DNA of 44,429 bases from an uncultured Bacteroidia bacterium (GCA_903902325.1 CAIUUO010000105.1:1-44429); one strand, 5' to 3'; counted from the first letter of the stretch, positions 18,129 through 26,887 are shown. Translations and numbers: made by a program. The notes: a model not told the origin generated them from the sequence alone.

Positions 18129-19616
18129 ATGAAGAACGATCAATTGAAGATTTTGATGGGAGCCGCTGCACTTCTCTGCGGTATTTCCGTTGCAGGCCAG
18201 ACAGGCAAAAAGCCAAATGTGCTTTTTTTGTTTGCCGACGACCAGCGTGCAGACGCTTTAGGATGTTCAGGGAATTCGTACATCAAAACCCCGAATATTG
18301 ACCAATTGGCTCACAACGGGGTTCGATTTTCGAACAGCTATGTGATGGGAGGGCATCATGGCGCGATTTCCGCACCAAGCAGGGCCATGCTGATGAGTGG
18401 GAAGAGCCTGTTTCATGTGTACGACCGACTTGCAGGAGTACAAACCATGCCTGCTTATTTCGCGAAGTTCGGTTATGAAACTTTTGGAACCGGAAAGTGG
18501 CACAACGAAAAAGCTGCTTTTGAAGCTACTTTTCAAAAGGCAAAAAATGTGATGCTGGGTGGGATGAGCGACCATTTCAAGGTTCCCTGCAACGATATGG
18601 GTGCTGACGGAAAACTGGCGCCCTCCGGAACGAAAGGGTTTTCAACGGATCTGTTCGCCGGGGCTGCCAAAGATTTTCTGGAAGAGTATTCCAAAGGGAA
18701 ACGGGAGAATCCTTTTTTCTGTTATGTCGCCTTTACGGCGCCCCACGATCCACGTTCCCCCCGCACCGATTACATCGGGATGTATCCGGATGAATCCATC
18801 CCGGTTCCGGGAAATTTTAAAAAATTGCATCCTTTCGAATTTGATGATCTCCTGGTAAGGGATGAGCACCTGGCTCCCTGGCCGCGCACACCTGAAATTA
18901 TCCAGGCCTCCCTGGCGGATTATTATGCATTGATTTCCCATTTGGATGCAGAAGTTGGGGAACTGGTGAAAACGTTGAAAGCAAAAGGACTGTTTGAAAA
19001 TACGATCATTGTTTATGCGGCCGACAACGGACTTGCCATCGGAAGCCATGGATTGCTTGGAAAGCAGAGCCTTTACGACGACTGCATGCATGTTCCGCTT
19101 ATTGTATCCGGTCCGGGAATTCCAAACGATAAGTCTACAGACGCGTTGGTCTACCTCTTCGATCTTTTTCCAACACTTAGCGATTTGTGCCATCTGCCAG
19201 CACCCGGTGGAATTGACGGGAAAAACCTTGCTCCGGTCATCAGAGGAGAGGCAAAAGGGGTGAGGAATTCTCTCTATACCGCCTATCGGAACACCGTGAG
19301 GGCCGTGCGGACAGATGAGTGGAAACTGATCAGGTATCCCCGCCGAAACTTTACGCAGTTGTTTAACCTGAAGAAGGATCCGCTGGAAATTGTCAATCTG
19401 GCCAACCGCCCTGAATGCCAGGGAACTGTGAAGGAGATGACAGAACTGTTGATGGAAGGATACAAAGCCTTCGATGACACGGCCAGCATGGCGCCGGCAG
19501 TCATCCTTCCGATGGAGTATGATTACACCAAACTGAAACAACAACCCGATCAGTGGCAACCGGAATACACCTTGAAGAAATATTTCAAAGGGGCCGGTAC
19601 TGTGAAATCAGAATGA
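18129..19616 (+). CDS. S1-family sulfatase, serine-type (SAPSR)
   Basis: This is a 495-aa secreted sulfatase with a signal peptide ending near ISVAGQ. The fold start is NVLFLFADDQRADALG and the C-terminal metal motif is YAADNGLAIGSHGLLGKQS. The catalytic position is Ser81 (codon TCC at 18369-18371) in SAPSR, not Cys as in the other five sulfatases here. Serine-type sulfatases are matured only by radical-SAM sulfatase-maturating enzymes (anSME, as for Klebsiella AtsA), not by the oxygen-dependent FGE. This supports an anSME encoded elsewhere and a lifestyle with anoxic periods. Its substrate is unknown. A weak terminator-like stem-loop follows the stop. Confidence 0.92.
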   Translation: MKNDQLKILMGAAALLCGISVAGQTGKKPNVLFLFADDQRADALGCSGNSYIKTPNIDQLAHNGVRFSNSYVMGGHHGAISAPSRAMLMSGKSLFHVYDRLAGVQTMPAYFAKFGYETFGTGKWHNEKAAFEATFQKAKNVMLGGMSDHFKVPCNDMGADGKLAPSGTKGFSTDLFAGAAKDFLEEYSKGKRENPFFCYVAFTAPHDPRSPRTDYIGMYPDESIPVPGNFKKLHPFEFDDLLVRDEHLAPWPRTPEIIQASLADYYALISHLDAEVGELVKTLKAKGLFENTIIVYAADNGLAIGSHGLLGKQSLYDDCMHVPLIVSGPGIPNDKSTDALVYLFDLFPTLSDLCHLPAPGGIDGKNLAPVIRGEAKGVRNSLYTAYRNTVRAVRTDEWKLIRYPRRNFTQLFNLKKDPLEIVNLANRPECQGTVKEMTELLMEGYKAFDDTASMAPAVILPMEYDYTKLKQQPDQWQPEYTLKKYFKGAGTVKSE

Positions 19617-19617
19617 T

Positions 19618-19640
19618 ATTTTCTGCGAAAATTTTTTTTT
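19618..19640 (+). terminator. Weak intrinsic-terminator-like hairpin
   Basis: ATTTTC (19618-19623), a TGC loop and GAAAAT (19627-19632) are followed by a T-run to 19640. The stem is only 6 bp and AT-rich, so partial termination at most is expected between the serine-type sulfatase and the GH2 gene. Confidence 0.4.
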
Positions 19641-19682
19641 AAAGCTTTGAGCGATACTGTCTGAACGCTAAACAAAAGAAAG

Positions 19683-21968
19683 ATGAAAGAACTAACTTCA
19701 AAATTATTCCTGGCGACGATGTTGATCATATTCGCACTCAGGCTCTCAGGACAAACCAGATCCATGGTCAATATCAATGATAACTGGGTTTTTAAAGGCA
19801 GTTCCATACACGGAGATTCTCTCCATCAAACTGTAAATCTGCCTCATACCTGGAATGCGGCGGATGCGCAAGCCGGGATTGAGTATTACCGGGGAACCGG
19901 GGTCTATTCCAAAAAATTATTGATTGATAACAAGTTTCAGGGGAAGCGTCTCTTTTTGTTCTTCGAAGGAGTTCATACCGTTGCCGATGTATACCTGAAT
20001 GGCATTCATCTGGGTCAGCACCGGGGAGGCTATTCTGCCTTTATTTATGAGATTACCAAACAAGCAGTGATTGGTGGGGAAAACCAGCTGATTGTGAAGG
20101 TTGACAATTTGAAACATGATGATATCCTGCCCCTGGGCGGTGATTTTAACCAATATGGAGGAATCTACCGACCGGTCAAACTTCTGGTAACTGATCAGGT
20201 TTGTATCTCACCTATGGATTTTGCTTCCCCGGGGGTCTATCTGAAGCAGAAGAAAGTTACTGAAAATGAGGCTGAAGTCGAGGTTTCAGTCCTCCTCAGC
20301 AACGGCGGCGAGAATGAAAAAACGGTTACTGTCTCAACATCAGTTTTCGATAAGAGCGGACTTCTGGTTGGAAGTCAAAATTCCAGTATCCTGATTCCGG
20401 CTGGCAAAACCCTTGAAGCGAAGCATCTTTTGAACATTGGTCATCCCCAATTATGGAACGGCAGGAAATCGCCCAACCTCTACAATGTTAAAGTTCAATT
20501 GTCGTCCGGGGATTTACCTATCGATGAAGTAATCCAGCCACTTGGACTGCGTAGTTTCTATGTAGATCCCGAGAAAGGATTTTTCCTGAACAACAATCAT
20601 TTGAAATTGCAGGGTGTCAGCAGGCATCAGGATAAAAAGGACAAGGGTTCGGCGCTCACGGAAGAAGATCACAGGGCAGATATGCAACTGATCAGGGAAA
20701 TGGGAGTCAATTCACTGCGTTTGGCACACTACCAGCAATCGGGTTATTTCTATTCCCTTTGCGATACGGCAGGAATGGTAGTTTGGGCTGAGATTCCGTT
20801 TGTCGGAAGCATGCTTGGAGGTTATACCAATAGTCCGGAGTTTCGCGAAAACGGGAAACAGCAGTTAAAGGAGCTGATCCGCCAAAATTACAATCATCCG
20901 TCAATCTGTTTCTGGGGCGTTTTCAATGAACTCAGTAATCCCACTAAAGACAGTCCCACGTCGTTTGTAAAAGAATTGGCAGCGCTTGCCAAAGCTGAGG
21001 ATCCGGGACGTTTGATCACCTCCGCCAGTCTGTTGCCCGATGGAGACGAACTGAATTTCATCACCGAGGTAGTCGCCTGGAACAAATATTTTGGCTGGTA
21101 TTACGGTGCCCCGGATAAATTGGGCAAATGGGCAGATCAGTTGCACAAGAAGTATCCGCAACTTCGCCTGGCCATCAGTGAATATGGCGCCGGTGCCGGC
21201 ATCACGCAGCATGAGGAAAAGATGGGACGTCCGTTTCCGATGAACCATCCATGGCATCCCGAGGAGTATCAGGCATACTATCACGAACGAAGCTGGAAAG
21301 CCATCAGTGAACGGCCTTACATCTGGGGATGCTATGTATGGAATATGTTTGATTTCAGTGTCGATTTCCGAATCGAAGGGGATACGCCCGGAATGAATGA
21401 CAAAGGCCTGGTTACCTACGACCGCAAAACGAAAAAAGATGCCTTTTACCTTTATAAGGTCAACTGGAATGAGGAGCCCATGGTGCACATCAACGACCAG
21501 CGGTTCATCCACCGCGAAAGCAATAAGGTAAACGTAAAAGTATATTCGAATCTTGATGCCGTGGAACTGTTTGTCAATGAACATTCTTTAGGTATCCTGA
21601 AATCGTCGGATAAGATATTTGTCTGGAAAGATGTGAAACTTGCCTCAGGCAACAACAGGATCCGGGCTGTCGGCAAATCCGGAGATAAAACAATTCAGGA
21701 TCAGTGTGTATGGGTTTACAAGTCATACGGCGCCATTAACATGCTGATCTGGTTCCTGCGCTATGGTATCATTCCATTTTGCCTGATCATGGTCATTGCC
21801 ATTCCGGTGCTTTTCAGGAAGGCATTCGGTAAGCGGAATAAAGTCAAGATGAAGATTTTGTACATGATACTTTTCTTCATCCTGGCAATTGTTTTCATTT
21901 TGCTTCTCGCCGTTTTTCTGTTTGGATTGAAATACGATGTAAATCTTTTTGATTATTCGCTCATATAA
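19683..21968 (+). CDS. GH2 glycosidase (beta-galactosidase-type) with C-terminal membrane anchor
   Basis: This is a 761-aa GH2 enzyme with a signal sequence (about 1-24), a sugar-binding jelly roll (DVYLNGIHLGQHRGGYSAF), an immunoglobulin-like domain and the catalytic barrel from about 300. The acid/base is Glu416 in WGVFNELS and the nucleophile is Glu500 in AISEYGAG. RLAHYQQSGYFYSLCD is typical of beta-galactosidase-type members. Unusually, residues about 685-711 and 725-749 form two strongly hydrophobic segments separated by a basic loop (RKAFGKRNKVKMK). This suggests C-terminal anchoring in the inner membrane with the catalytic domain in the periplasm. Beta-glucuronidase or beta-mannosidase activity cannot be excluded. 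Confidence 0.92.
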   Translation: MKELTSKLFLATMLIIFALRLSGQTRSMVNINDNWVFKGSSIHGDSLHQTVNLPHTWNAADAQAGIEYYRGTGVYSKKLLIDNKFQGKRLFLFFEGVHTVADVYLNGIHLGQHRGGYSAFIYEITKQAVIGGENQLIVKVDNLKHDDILPLGGDFNQYGGIYRPVKLLVTDQVCISPMDFASPGVYLKQKKVTENEAEVEVSVLLSNGGENEKTVTVSTSVFDKSGLLVGSQNSSILIPAGKTLEAKHLLNIGHPQLWNGRKSPNLYNVKVQLSSGDLPIDEVIQPLGLRSFYVDPEKGFFLNNNHLKLQGVSRHQDKKDKGSALTEEDHRADMQLIREMGVNSLRLAHYQQSGYFYSLCDTAGMVVWAEIPFVGSMLGGYTNSPEFRENGKQQLKELIRQNYNHPSICFWGVFNELSNPTKDSPTSFVKELAALAKAEDPGRLITSASLLPDGDELNFITEVVAWNKYFGWYYGAPDKLGKWADQLHKKYPQLRLAISEYGAGAGITQHEEKMGRPFPMNHPWHPEEYQAYYHERSWKAISERPYIWGCYVWNMFDFSVDFRIEGDTPGMNDKGLVTYDRKTKKDAFYLYKVNWNEEPMVHINDQRFIHRESNKVNVKVYSNLDAVELFVNEHSLGILKSSDKIFVWKDVKLASGNNRIRAVGKSGDKTIQDQCVWVYKSYGAINMLIWFLRYGIIPFCLIMVIAIPVLFRKAFGKRNKVKMKILYMILFFILAIVFILLLAVFLFGLKYDVNLFDYSLI

Positions 21969-21996
21969 ATCTGGATTAGCAAAAACAGTCACCCAA

Positions 21997-23331
21997 ATGA
22001 AAAGTCTTAGAACAGTTTTATTTTTGATTATATTCCTGATTGGCAACTTTTCATTGAAGGCACAATCAAAGATCGACCCTAAAACCATCCGGGAAAAGAT
22101 GCAGTGGTTTGCAGATGCCAAACTGGGAATATTTATCCATGCGGGAATTTATTCGGTGAATGGAGTTGATGAATCCTGGAGTTTTTACAATAAAAAGATC
22201 AGCCATCAGGATTACATGAAGCAGCTTAATGGCTTCACGCTAAAAAATTATGATCCTTCCGCTTGGGCCAGCCTGATCCAGGAAAGTGGTGCCCGATATG
22301 CGGTCATCACCACCAAACACCACGACGGAGTTGCCATGTATGATACACGGATGAATGACCGCAGTATCATGAAGGCAACCCCGGCCAAGCGCGACATGAT
22401 CCGTCCATTCTTTGAGGAGTTGAGGAAACGAAACATCAAATGCGGCGCTTATTTTTCGCTGATCGACTGGAGCGACGACAATTATCCGGGTTTCCTGAAA
22501 GACAGTTCGAGGTACAAGGTTGCCAACGACTATGATCGGTGGAACCGGTTCAGGTCCTTCTTCCAGGGGCAAATCAAGGAGATAAACTCGATGTTCAAAC
22601 CGGATTTATGGTGGTTTGACGGTGATTGGGAACACAGTGCCGAAGAGTGGGAGTCACAGAAAGTCCGCCAACTGATTCTTTCCGGTAACCCGAAGGCGAT
22701 TATCAACGGACGCTTACAGGGATATGGTGATTATGAGACTCCCGAACAGAATTTCCCGGTTGAGAAGCCCAGGTTCAACTGGTGGGAATTGTGCATGACC
22801 ACCAACGATAACTGGGGTTTCCACAACGACAACAACTGGAAGACTCCGTATGAGGTGATCACCATATTCGTGGATGCCGTTTCAAATGGTGGTAATTTAT
22901 TGCTGGATATGGGTCCCAAGGAGGATGGGACCATTCCTGCTGAACAAATCAATGTGCTCAAAGAGTTGGGAGCCTGGAATAAAAAGAATGGGGAGGCAAT
23001 CTTTAATACCGTGGCAGGAATTCCACAGGGCCATTTTTATGGACCGACAACGCTTTCCAAAGATTCGACTTCACTCTATCTTTTCCTGCACGGGAAGACG
23101 AGTGGTCAACTGATGCTCAAGGGACTCGTCAACAAGATTGAAGACATCACGGTAGTGGGAAACGGTACGCAATTGACCCATAAAGTGGTTGGGAAAATCT
23201 CCTGGAGTCCCGTACCCGGACTCGTCTACATCGATGTACCGGAGAAGGTGCTGGATCCGTATGTCACGGTGCTGAAATTGAAGTTGGCTAAACCGCTGCA
23301 GTTGTATCGCGGGCATGGCGGACTGAATTAA
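21997..23331 (+). CDS. GH29 alpha-L-fucosidase, second copy
   Basis: This 444-aa enzyme has a signal peptide ending near SLKAQ. Family motifs are KLGIFIHAGIYSVNG, AVITTKHHDGVAMYD and the nucleophile Asp208 in PDLWWFDGDWE. It differs substantially from the first GH29 (16585-18066), so the two probably act on different linkages. The ATG at 21997 is chosen because it starts a clean signal peptide; an in-frame ATG at 21949 overlaps the GH2 gene and adds a non-signal extension. It is the last gene before a 391-base non-coding stretch and probably ends this transcription unit. Confidence 0.94.
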   Translation: MKSLRTVLFLIIFLIGNFSLKAQSKIDPKTIREKMQWFADAKLGIFIHAGIYSVNGVDESWSFYNKKISHQDYMKQLNGFTLKNYDPSAWASLIQESGARYAVITTKHHDGVAMYDTRMNDRSIMKATPAKRDMIRPFFEELRKRNIKCGAYFSLIDWSDDNYPGFLKDSSRYKVANDYDRWNRFRSFFQGQIKEINSMFKPDLWWFDGDWEHSAEEWESQKVRQLILSGNPKAIINGRLQGYGDYETPEQNFPVEKPRFNWWELCMTTNDNWGFHNDNNWKTPYEVITIFVDAVSNGGNLLLDMGPKEDGTIPAEQINVLKELGAWNKKNGEAIFNTVAGIPQGHFYGPTTLSKDSTSLYLFLHGKTSGQLMLKGLVNKIEDITVVGNGTQLTHKVVGKISWSPVPGLVYIDVPEKVLDPYVTVLKLKLAKPLQLYRGHGGLN

Positions 23332-23374
23332 AAAACCGTTTGAAAATGGATTATTAGTGACTATTTGGTGTTTC

Positions 23375-23457
23375 CTTTGTGATACTTTTGTGTCATAGTG
23401 TCCTGGTGGCAGGAAATAAAGGCCACTAAGTCTCAAATACACCAAGGTTTCACTAAG
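23375..23457. repeat. Imperfect palindrome of the CTTTGTG.../CACTAAG type
   Basis: An arm beginning CTTTGTGATAC near 23375 is imperfectly complementary to the arm ending CACTAAG at 23457, with GGTGG/CCACT near the centre. It belongs to the same word family as the intergenic palindromes at 26660, 33630, 36796 and 39422. It follows the second GH29 gene and could act as a bidirectional terminator. Confidence 0.6.
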
Positions 23458-23473
23458 AATTTCGTAATGAATT

Positions 23474-23570
23474 TAGAAACTGTTTAATTTAATTTTTCAT
23501 GCCTACGGCACGTTCTTCTTATCTGAAATTAGTGCAAATTAGGAATAATACTAATTTTAAACAGTCTCTA
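23474..23570. mobile_element. Possible MITE-like remnant with 14-bp terminal inverted repeats
   Basis: TAGAAACTGTTTAA (23474-23487) and the complement of TTAAACAGTCTCTA (23557-23570) match at 13 of 14 positions and bound a 97-base segment with no gene. A further related word, TTTAAACTGTCT, occurs near 23594. The ends resemble insertion-sequence termini, but I see no target duplication or transposase. The rest of the 391-base gap 23332-23722 holds a palindrome before this element and a structured leader after it. Confidence 0.35.
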
Positions 23571-23636
23571 TAACTGGGTTAGGAATTGTTAAATTTAAAC
23601 TGTCTTTGATATTTGTCACAAATTGATGCTAATTGT

Positions 23637-23722
23637 GAAATACCCATGAGGAATTATCCATAAGGACGGAATAGTTATAGTTGGGTATACCATCTGACCA
23701 TTAAAAACCAAATTATAAACAG
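23637..23722 (+). promoter_or_regulatory. Conserved structured 5' leader of the GH97 gene
   Basis: This 86-nt segment directly precedes the GH97 start and aligns without gaps to 26802-26887 before the fifth sulfatase (about 60 of 86 positions identical by hand count). ATACCCA (23640-23646) can pair with TGGGTAT (23682-23688), enclosing 35 nt. The stem is 34 nt from the start codon. The other copy has the same geometry and one compensatory C-G to G-C exchange. It could be a cis-regulatory RNA or an operator for a shared regulator. Confidence 0.6.
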
Positions 23723-25666
23723 ATGAAAATCATTTTTTCCCTTGCATGCTTGCTGCTTGCAGTGAGTGCCTTCTCCAAAGAGTACAAAATTTCCTCTCCA
23801 AACGGTCAGATTTCGGCAACCGTTTTGGTGGATAACCAGATCAAATGGTCGGCCTCTGTCGATGGGAATTTGGTTTTGTCCAATAGTACAATGAGTCTTG
23901 ACCTTGGAACAACCATATTAGGGATAAATCCCAAAGTTGTCGCCGCAAAGGCCACATCTGTCAAAGAGGTTGTGCAAACTGTGGTTGCAGTCAAATCAAA
24001 AACCATCCGCAACGAATACAACCAATTGACACTTACTTTCAAGCCAAACTACAAGGTTAGCTTCCGCGTTTTCGACAATGGCATCGCCTATCGTTTCGAA
24101 ACAAGCCTGAAAGAAGAAATCGTTGTGAAGAACGAAGAGGTTAGCTTGAATTTTGCAGGTGACTATGGTGTCCTCTTTCCCGAGGAGGAAACACTTTATT
24201 CCCATTACGAACGAATCTATAGTGATCAGAAATTGAGTGCGTTGCAAGCCGGGAAATTCTGTTCCCTGCCGACGCTGGTGAAAGCCAATAACAACATCAA
24301 GATCGGCATTACCGAAGCCGACTTGTTCGATTACCCTTGTTTGTTCATGGAAGCCACAGGTAAAAATTCCTTTAAGAGTAAATATCCGCATGTGATCCTG
24401 AAGTCAGAACCCAAGGGGGACCGAGATATTAAAAACATACAGGAGGCAGACTATATCGCCAAGACCAACGGGACCCGTTCTTTCCCCTGGCGAGTCTTCA
24501 TGATCAGCAAGGAGGATGCACGGCTGGTCGAAAACCAAATGGTTTTTTTGCTCTCGCGTGATTGTAAACTGGCTGAAACTAGCTGGATCAAACCAGGATT
24601 GGTAGCCTGGGACTGGTGGAATGAGAACAATATTTACGGTGTGGATTTCAAAGCCGGGCTGGATACCAAAACCTACAAATATTACATCGATTTTGCATCA
24701 AAATACAAGATTCCGTATATCATTCTGGATGAAGGCTGGACCCTGTCGACGATAAATATCAAGGAACCAAACAAGGATCTGAATCTACAGGAACTGATAG
24801 CTTATGGGAAATCAAAAAATGTGGATATCATTTTGTGGTGTCTCTGGAATGCCCTTGATGCAGATATGAATGCCATTCTGGATTTGTATGCCAAATGGGG
24901 CGTGAAAGGGATCAAAGTTGATTTTATGGCCCGCTCCGAACAATTCATGGTCAATTTCTACGAGCGCGCAGCCAAAGCCTGTGCAGACCGCAAACTGCTG
25001 ATTGACTTTCACGGAGCATTCAAGCCTTCGGGTATGGCCAGGGCCTATCCCAACATCATCAACCACGAGGGAGTGAAAGGTATGGAAAATTGCAAATGGA
25101 GCAAGGATATTACACCGGAACATGATGTTACGCTTTGTTTTACCAGGATGCTGGCAGGACCAATGGATTATACCCCCGGAGCCATGGTCAATAAGAATGC
25201 AAAAGATTTTTCCATCAGCTTCTCACATCCGATGAGCCAGGGTACCCGGTGCCACCAACTGGCCATGTACGTCTGCTATGATGCCCCCCTGCAAATGTTA
25301 AACGATTCTCCATCCAACTACTACAAAGAGCCTGAATGCACTTCTTTCATCAGCCGCATGTCTACTGTGTGGGACGATACCAGGATTTTGGATGCCAAAG
25401 TCGGCGATTACATCGTAACTGCCCGCCAAAAAGGGAATGACTGGTACATTGGTGCCATGACCGACTGGACAGGCCGGTCACTCAACGTTGACCTTTCCTT
25501 CCTTGGAGAAGGGACCTATGAGATTGAGATCATGCAAGATGGTGTCAATGCAGATGTCAGTTGCAATGATTTTAAACGGATTGTTAAACAGGTATCCAAA
25601 GCCGACAAGCTGAACATACAATTGGCCAAGGGTGGTGGTTGGGCTGCCATTTGCAGAAAGATTTAA
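23723..25666 (+). CDS. GH97 glycosidase, retaining alpha-galactosidase type
   Basis: This 647-aa secreted enzyme (signal peptide about 1-18) has the GH97 layout: N-terminal beta-sandwich, central barrel from about 290 (KPGLVAWDWWNENNIYGVDF, IPYIILDEGWT) and C-terminal beta-sandwich. GH97 contains inverting alpha-glucosidases (SusB type) and retaining alpha-galactosidases. Here Asp400 in GVKGIKVDFM sits where the retaining enzymes have their nucleophile, and Glu449 in INHEGVKGME is a plausible acid/base. I therefore favour alpha-galactosidase (or a related alpha-linked sugar) over alpha-glucosidase. It is followed 18 bases later by the VOC gene and is preceded by a structured leader shared with the sulfatase at 26888. 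Confidence 0.93.
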   Translation: MKIIFSLACLLLAVSAFSKEYKISSPNGQISATVLVDNQIKWSASVDGNLVLSNSTMSLDLGTTILGINPKVVAAKATSVKEVVQTVVAVKSKTIRNEYNQLTLTFKPNYKVSFRVFDNGIAYRFETSLKEEIVVKNEEVSLNFAGDYGVLFPEEETLYSHYERIYSDQKLSALQAGKFCSLPTLVKANNNIKIGITEADLFDYPCLFMEATGKNSFKSKYPHVILKSEPKGDRDIKNIQEADYIAKTNGTRSFPWRVFMISKEDARLVENQMVFLLSRDCKLAETSWIKPGLVAWDWWNENNIYGVDFKAGLDTKTYKYYIDFASKYKIPYIILDEGWTLSTINIKEPNKDLNLQELIAYGKSKNVDIILWCLWNALDADMNAILDLYAKWGVKGIKVDFMARSEQFMVNFYERAAKACADRKLLIDFHGAFKPSGMARAYPNIINHEGVKGMENCKWSKDITPEHDVTLCFTRMLAGPMDYTPGAMVNKNAKDFSISFSHPMSQGTRCHQLAMYVCYDAPLQMLNDSPSNYYKEPECTSFISRMSTVWDDTRILDAKVGDYIVTARQKGNDWYIGAMTDWTGRSLNVDLSFLGEGTYEIEIMQDGVNADVSCNDFKRIVKQVSKADKLNIQLAKGGGWAAICRKI

Positions 25667-25684
25667 CTCTAATAATTTTTTATA

Positions 25685-26644
25685 ATGAAACGGATAAACA
25701 ATGTTCTATTTTCCCTGTTGACTGTTTGGTTTGTAATGCCGGCGATGGCGCAGATTCCAAACGAGATAAAACGTCCTCCCGTAACCGGGATTGCGCACGC
25801 TGCTTTCTATACCAAAGACATCGAAAGCGCCCGGAAGTTCTACAAGGAATATCTGGGATATGCCGAACCCTTTTCCCTGATGGCAACCAATGGCAAGGAC
25901 CTGGCGCTCACTTTCATCAAGATCAATGATCGCCAGTATGTCGAGGTTTTCCCCGAAAAGAAACAAGGCGGAAACCGGATGTACCATTTTGCAGTTGAAA
26001 CAACCGATGCGGAAGCCATGCGTAAATACCTCGCTTCCAAAGGGGTGAAAGTTCCGGAAAAGACACCGAAGGGAAGAACCGGAAATTCAAATTATTTTGT
26101 GACAGATCCGAATGGCACTATCTGTGAGATTGTCCAGTATGAACCGGGCAGCATGTCGGCCAACACACTGGGGAAAGATATGCCTGAGACGAGGGTATCG
26201 ACACGGATGAGCCACGTTGGTTTCATGGTGCCCGACCTCGACAAGGCCATTTCGTTTTACTGCGGAATACTTGGATTCACCGAGACATGGAGAGGCAGCA
26301 GGGACGACAAGAATGTTAGCTGGGTAAACCTGAAAGTACCCGACGGAAATGATTACATCGAACTGATGCTGTTCGACAAAGCGCCTTCTGATGGATCAAT
26401 GGGTACTATGAACCATATTTGCCTTGAGGTGAAGGATGTTGCAACATCGGCCTCGCTGCTGAAAGGCAGGCAACTCCCTGAAGGTTTCAAAACCCCCACG
26501 GAAATGAAAACAGGCATCAACAAAAAGAGACAGATCAACTGCTACGATATCGATGGTACGCGTGTGGAGATCATGGAAGCAATGACCGTTGATGGACAGC
26601 CGGTTCCATCATCCACGGCTCCGCCTTTGAAGTTCCATCAATAG
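25685..26644 (+). CDS. Secreted two-domain VOC (glyoxalase/bleomycin-resistance/dioxygenase) superfamily protein
   Basis: This is a 319-aa protein with a clear signal peptide (MKRINNVLF to MPAMA). It has two VOC repeats: residues about 36-150 (GIAHAAFYTKDIESARKFY and NYFVTDPNGTICEIVQYEP) and about 170-297 (SHVGFMVPDLDKAISFYCG and NCYDIDGTRVEIME). Candidate metal ligands are His38 and Glu144 in repeat one and the equivalent His and Glu of repeat two. VOC enzymes are usually cytosolic, so export is unusual and suggests action on a glycan-derived or reactive product in the periplasm. It forms an operon with the GH97 gene. Its reaction cannot be named from the sequence. Confidence 0.85.
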   Translation: MKRINNVLFSLLTVWFVMPAMAQIPNEIKRPPVTGIAHAAFYTKDIESARKFYKEYLGYAEPFSLMATNGKDLALTFIKINDRQYVEVFPEKKQGGNRMYHFAVETTDAEAMRKYLASKGVKVPEKTPKGRTGNSNYFVTDPNGTICEIVQYEPGSMSANTLGKDMPETRVSTRMSHVGFMVPDLDKAISFYCGILGFTETWRGSRDDKNVSWVNLKVPDGNDYIELMLFDKAPSDGSMGTMNHICLEVKDVATSASLLKGRQLPEGFKTPTEMKTGINKKRQINCYDIDGTRVEIMEAMTVDGQPVPSSTAPPLKFHQ

Positions 26645-26659
26645 AATTTCGGTATTTTG

Positions 26660-26757
26660 CCTTTGTGTCTTTGTGCGAACCTTTGTGTCCGTTGTGGTAA
26701 AATTTTTTAATTTTTTTTACCACGAAGGTCTCAAAGGATGTCACAAAGGACGCGAAG
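26660..26757. repeat. Imperfect intergenic palindrome (CCTTTGTGTC... type)
   Basis: The left arm from 26660 (CCTTTGTGTCTTTGTGCG...) ends GTGGTAAAA near 26702. The right arm from about 26716 (TTTTACCACGAAGG...) ends CGCGAAG at 26757. The arms are imperfectly complementary over about 42 bases with a T-rich centre. It lies between the VOC gene and the leader of the next sulfatase and probably works as a terminator-like hairpin. Confidence 0.7.
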
Positions 26758-26801
26758 TAATTTGCTAACATTAACTGTCGATCAATAAAGAAAGCATACA
26801 T

Positions 26802-26887
26802 GAAATAGCCATGAGAATATGTTCACATCAACCGAAAATGATTATGTGGCTATTCCATTTGGCCGTTAAAAAACAAAATATAAACAA
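26802..26887 (+). promoter_or_regulatory. Conserved structured 5' leader of the fifth sulfatase gene
   Basis: This is the second copy of the leader at 23637-23722. AATAGCCA (26804-26811) pairs with TGGCTATT (26847-26854) around a 35-nt loop, and 34 nt separate the 7-bp core stem from the start codon, as in the GH97 copy. The third core-stem pair is G-C here and C-G there, which is a compensatory change. Confidence 0.6.

Noticed and set aside
18642..19559. 305-aa open frame on the minus strand inside the serine-type sulfatase gene
   Set aside because: It is fully antisense to a well-supported sulfatase, has no recognisable domain, and its composition is that of a reverse-complemented coding frame.
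23608..23615. GATATTTG upstream of the GH97 leader as a -7 element
   Set aside because: The first base differs from TAnnTTTG. It is suggestive because it lies shortly before the leader, but the sulfatase copy has no equivalent at the same distance.
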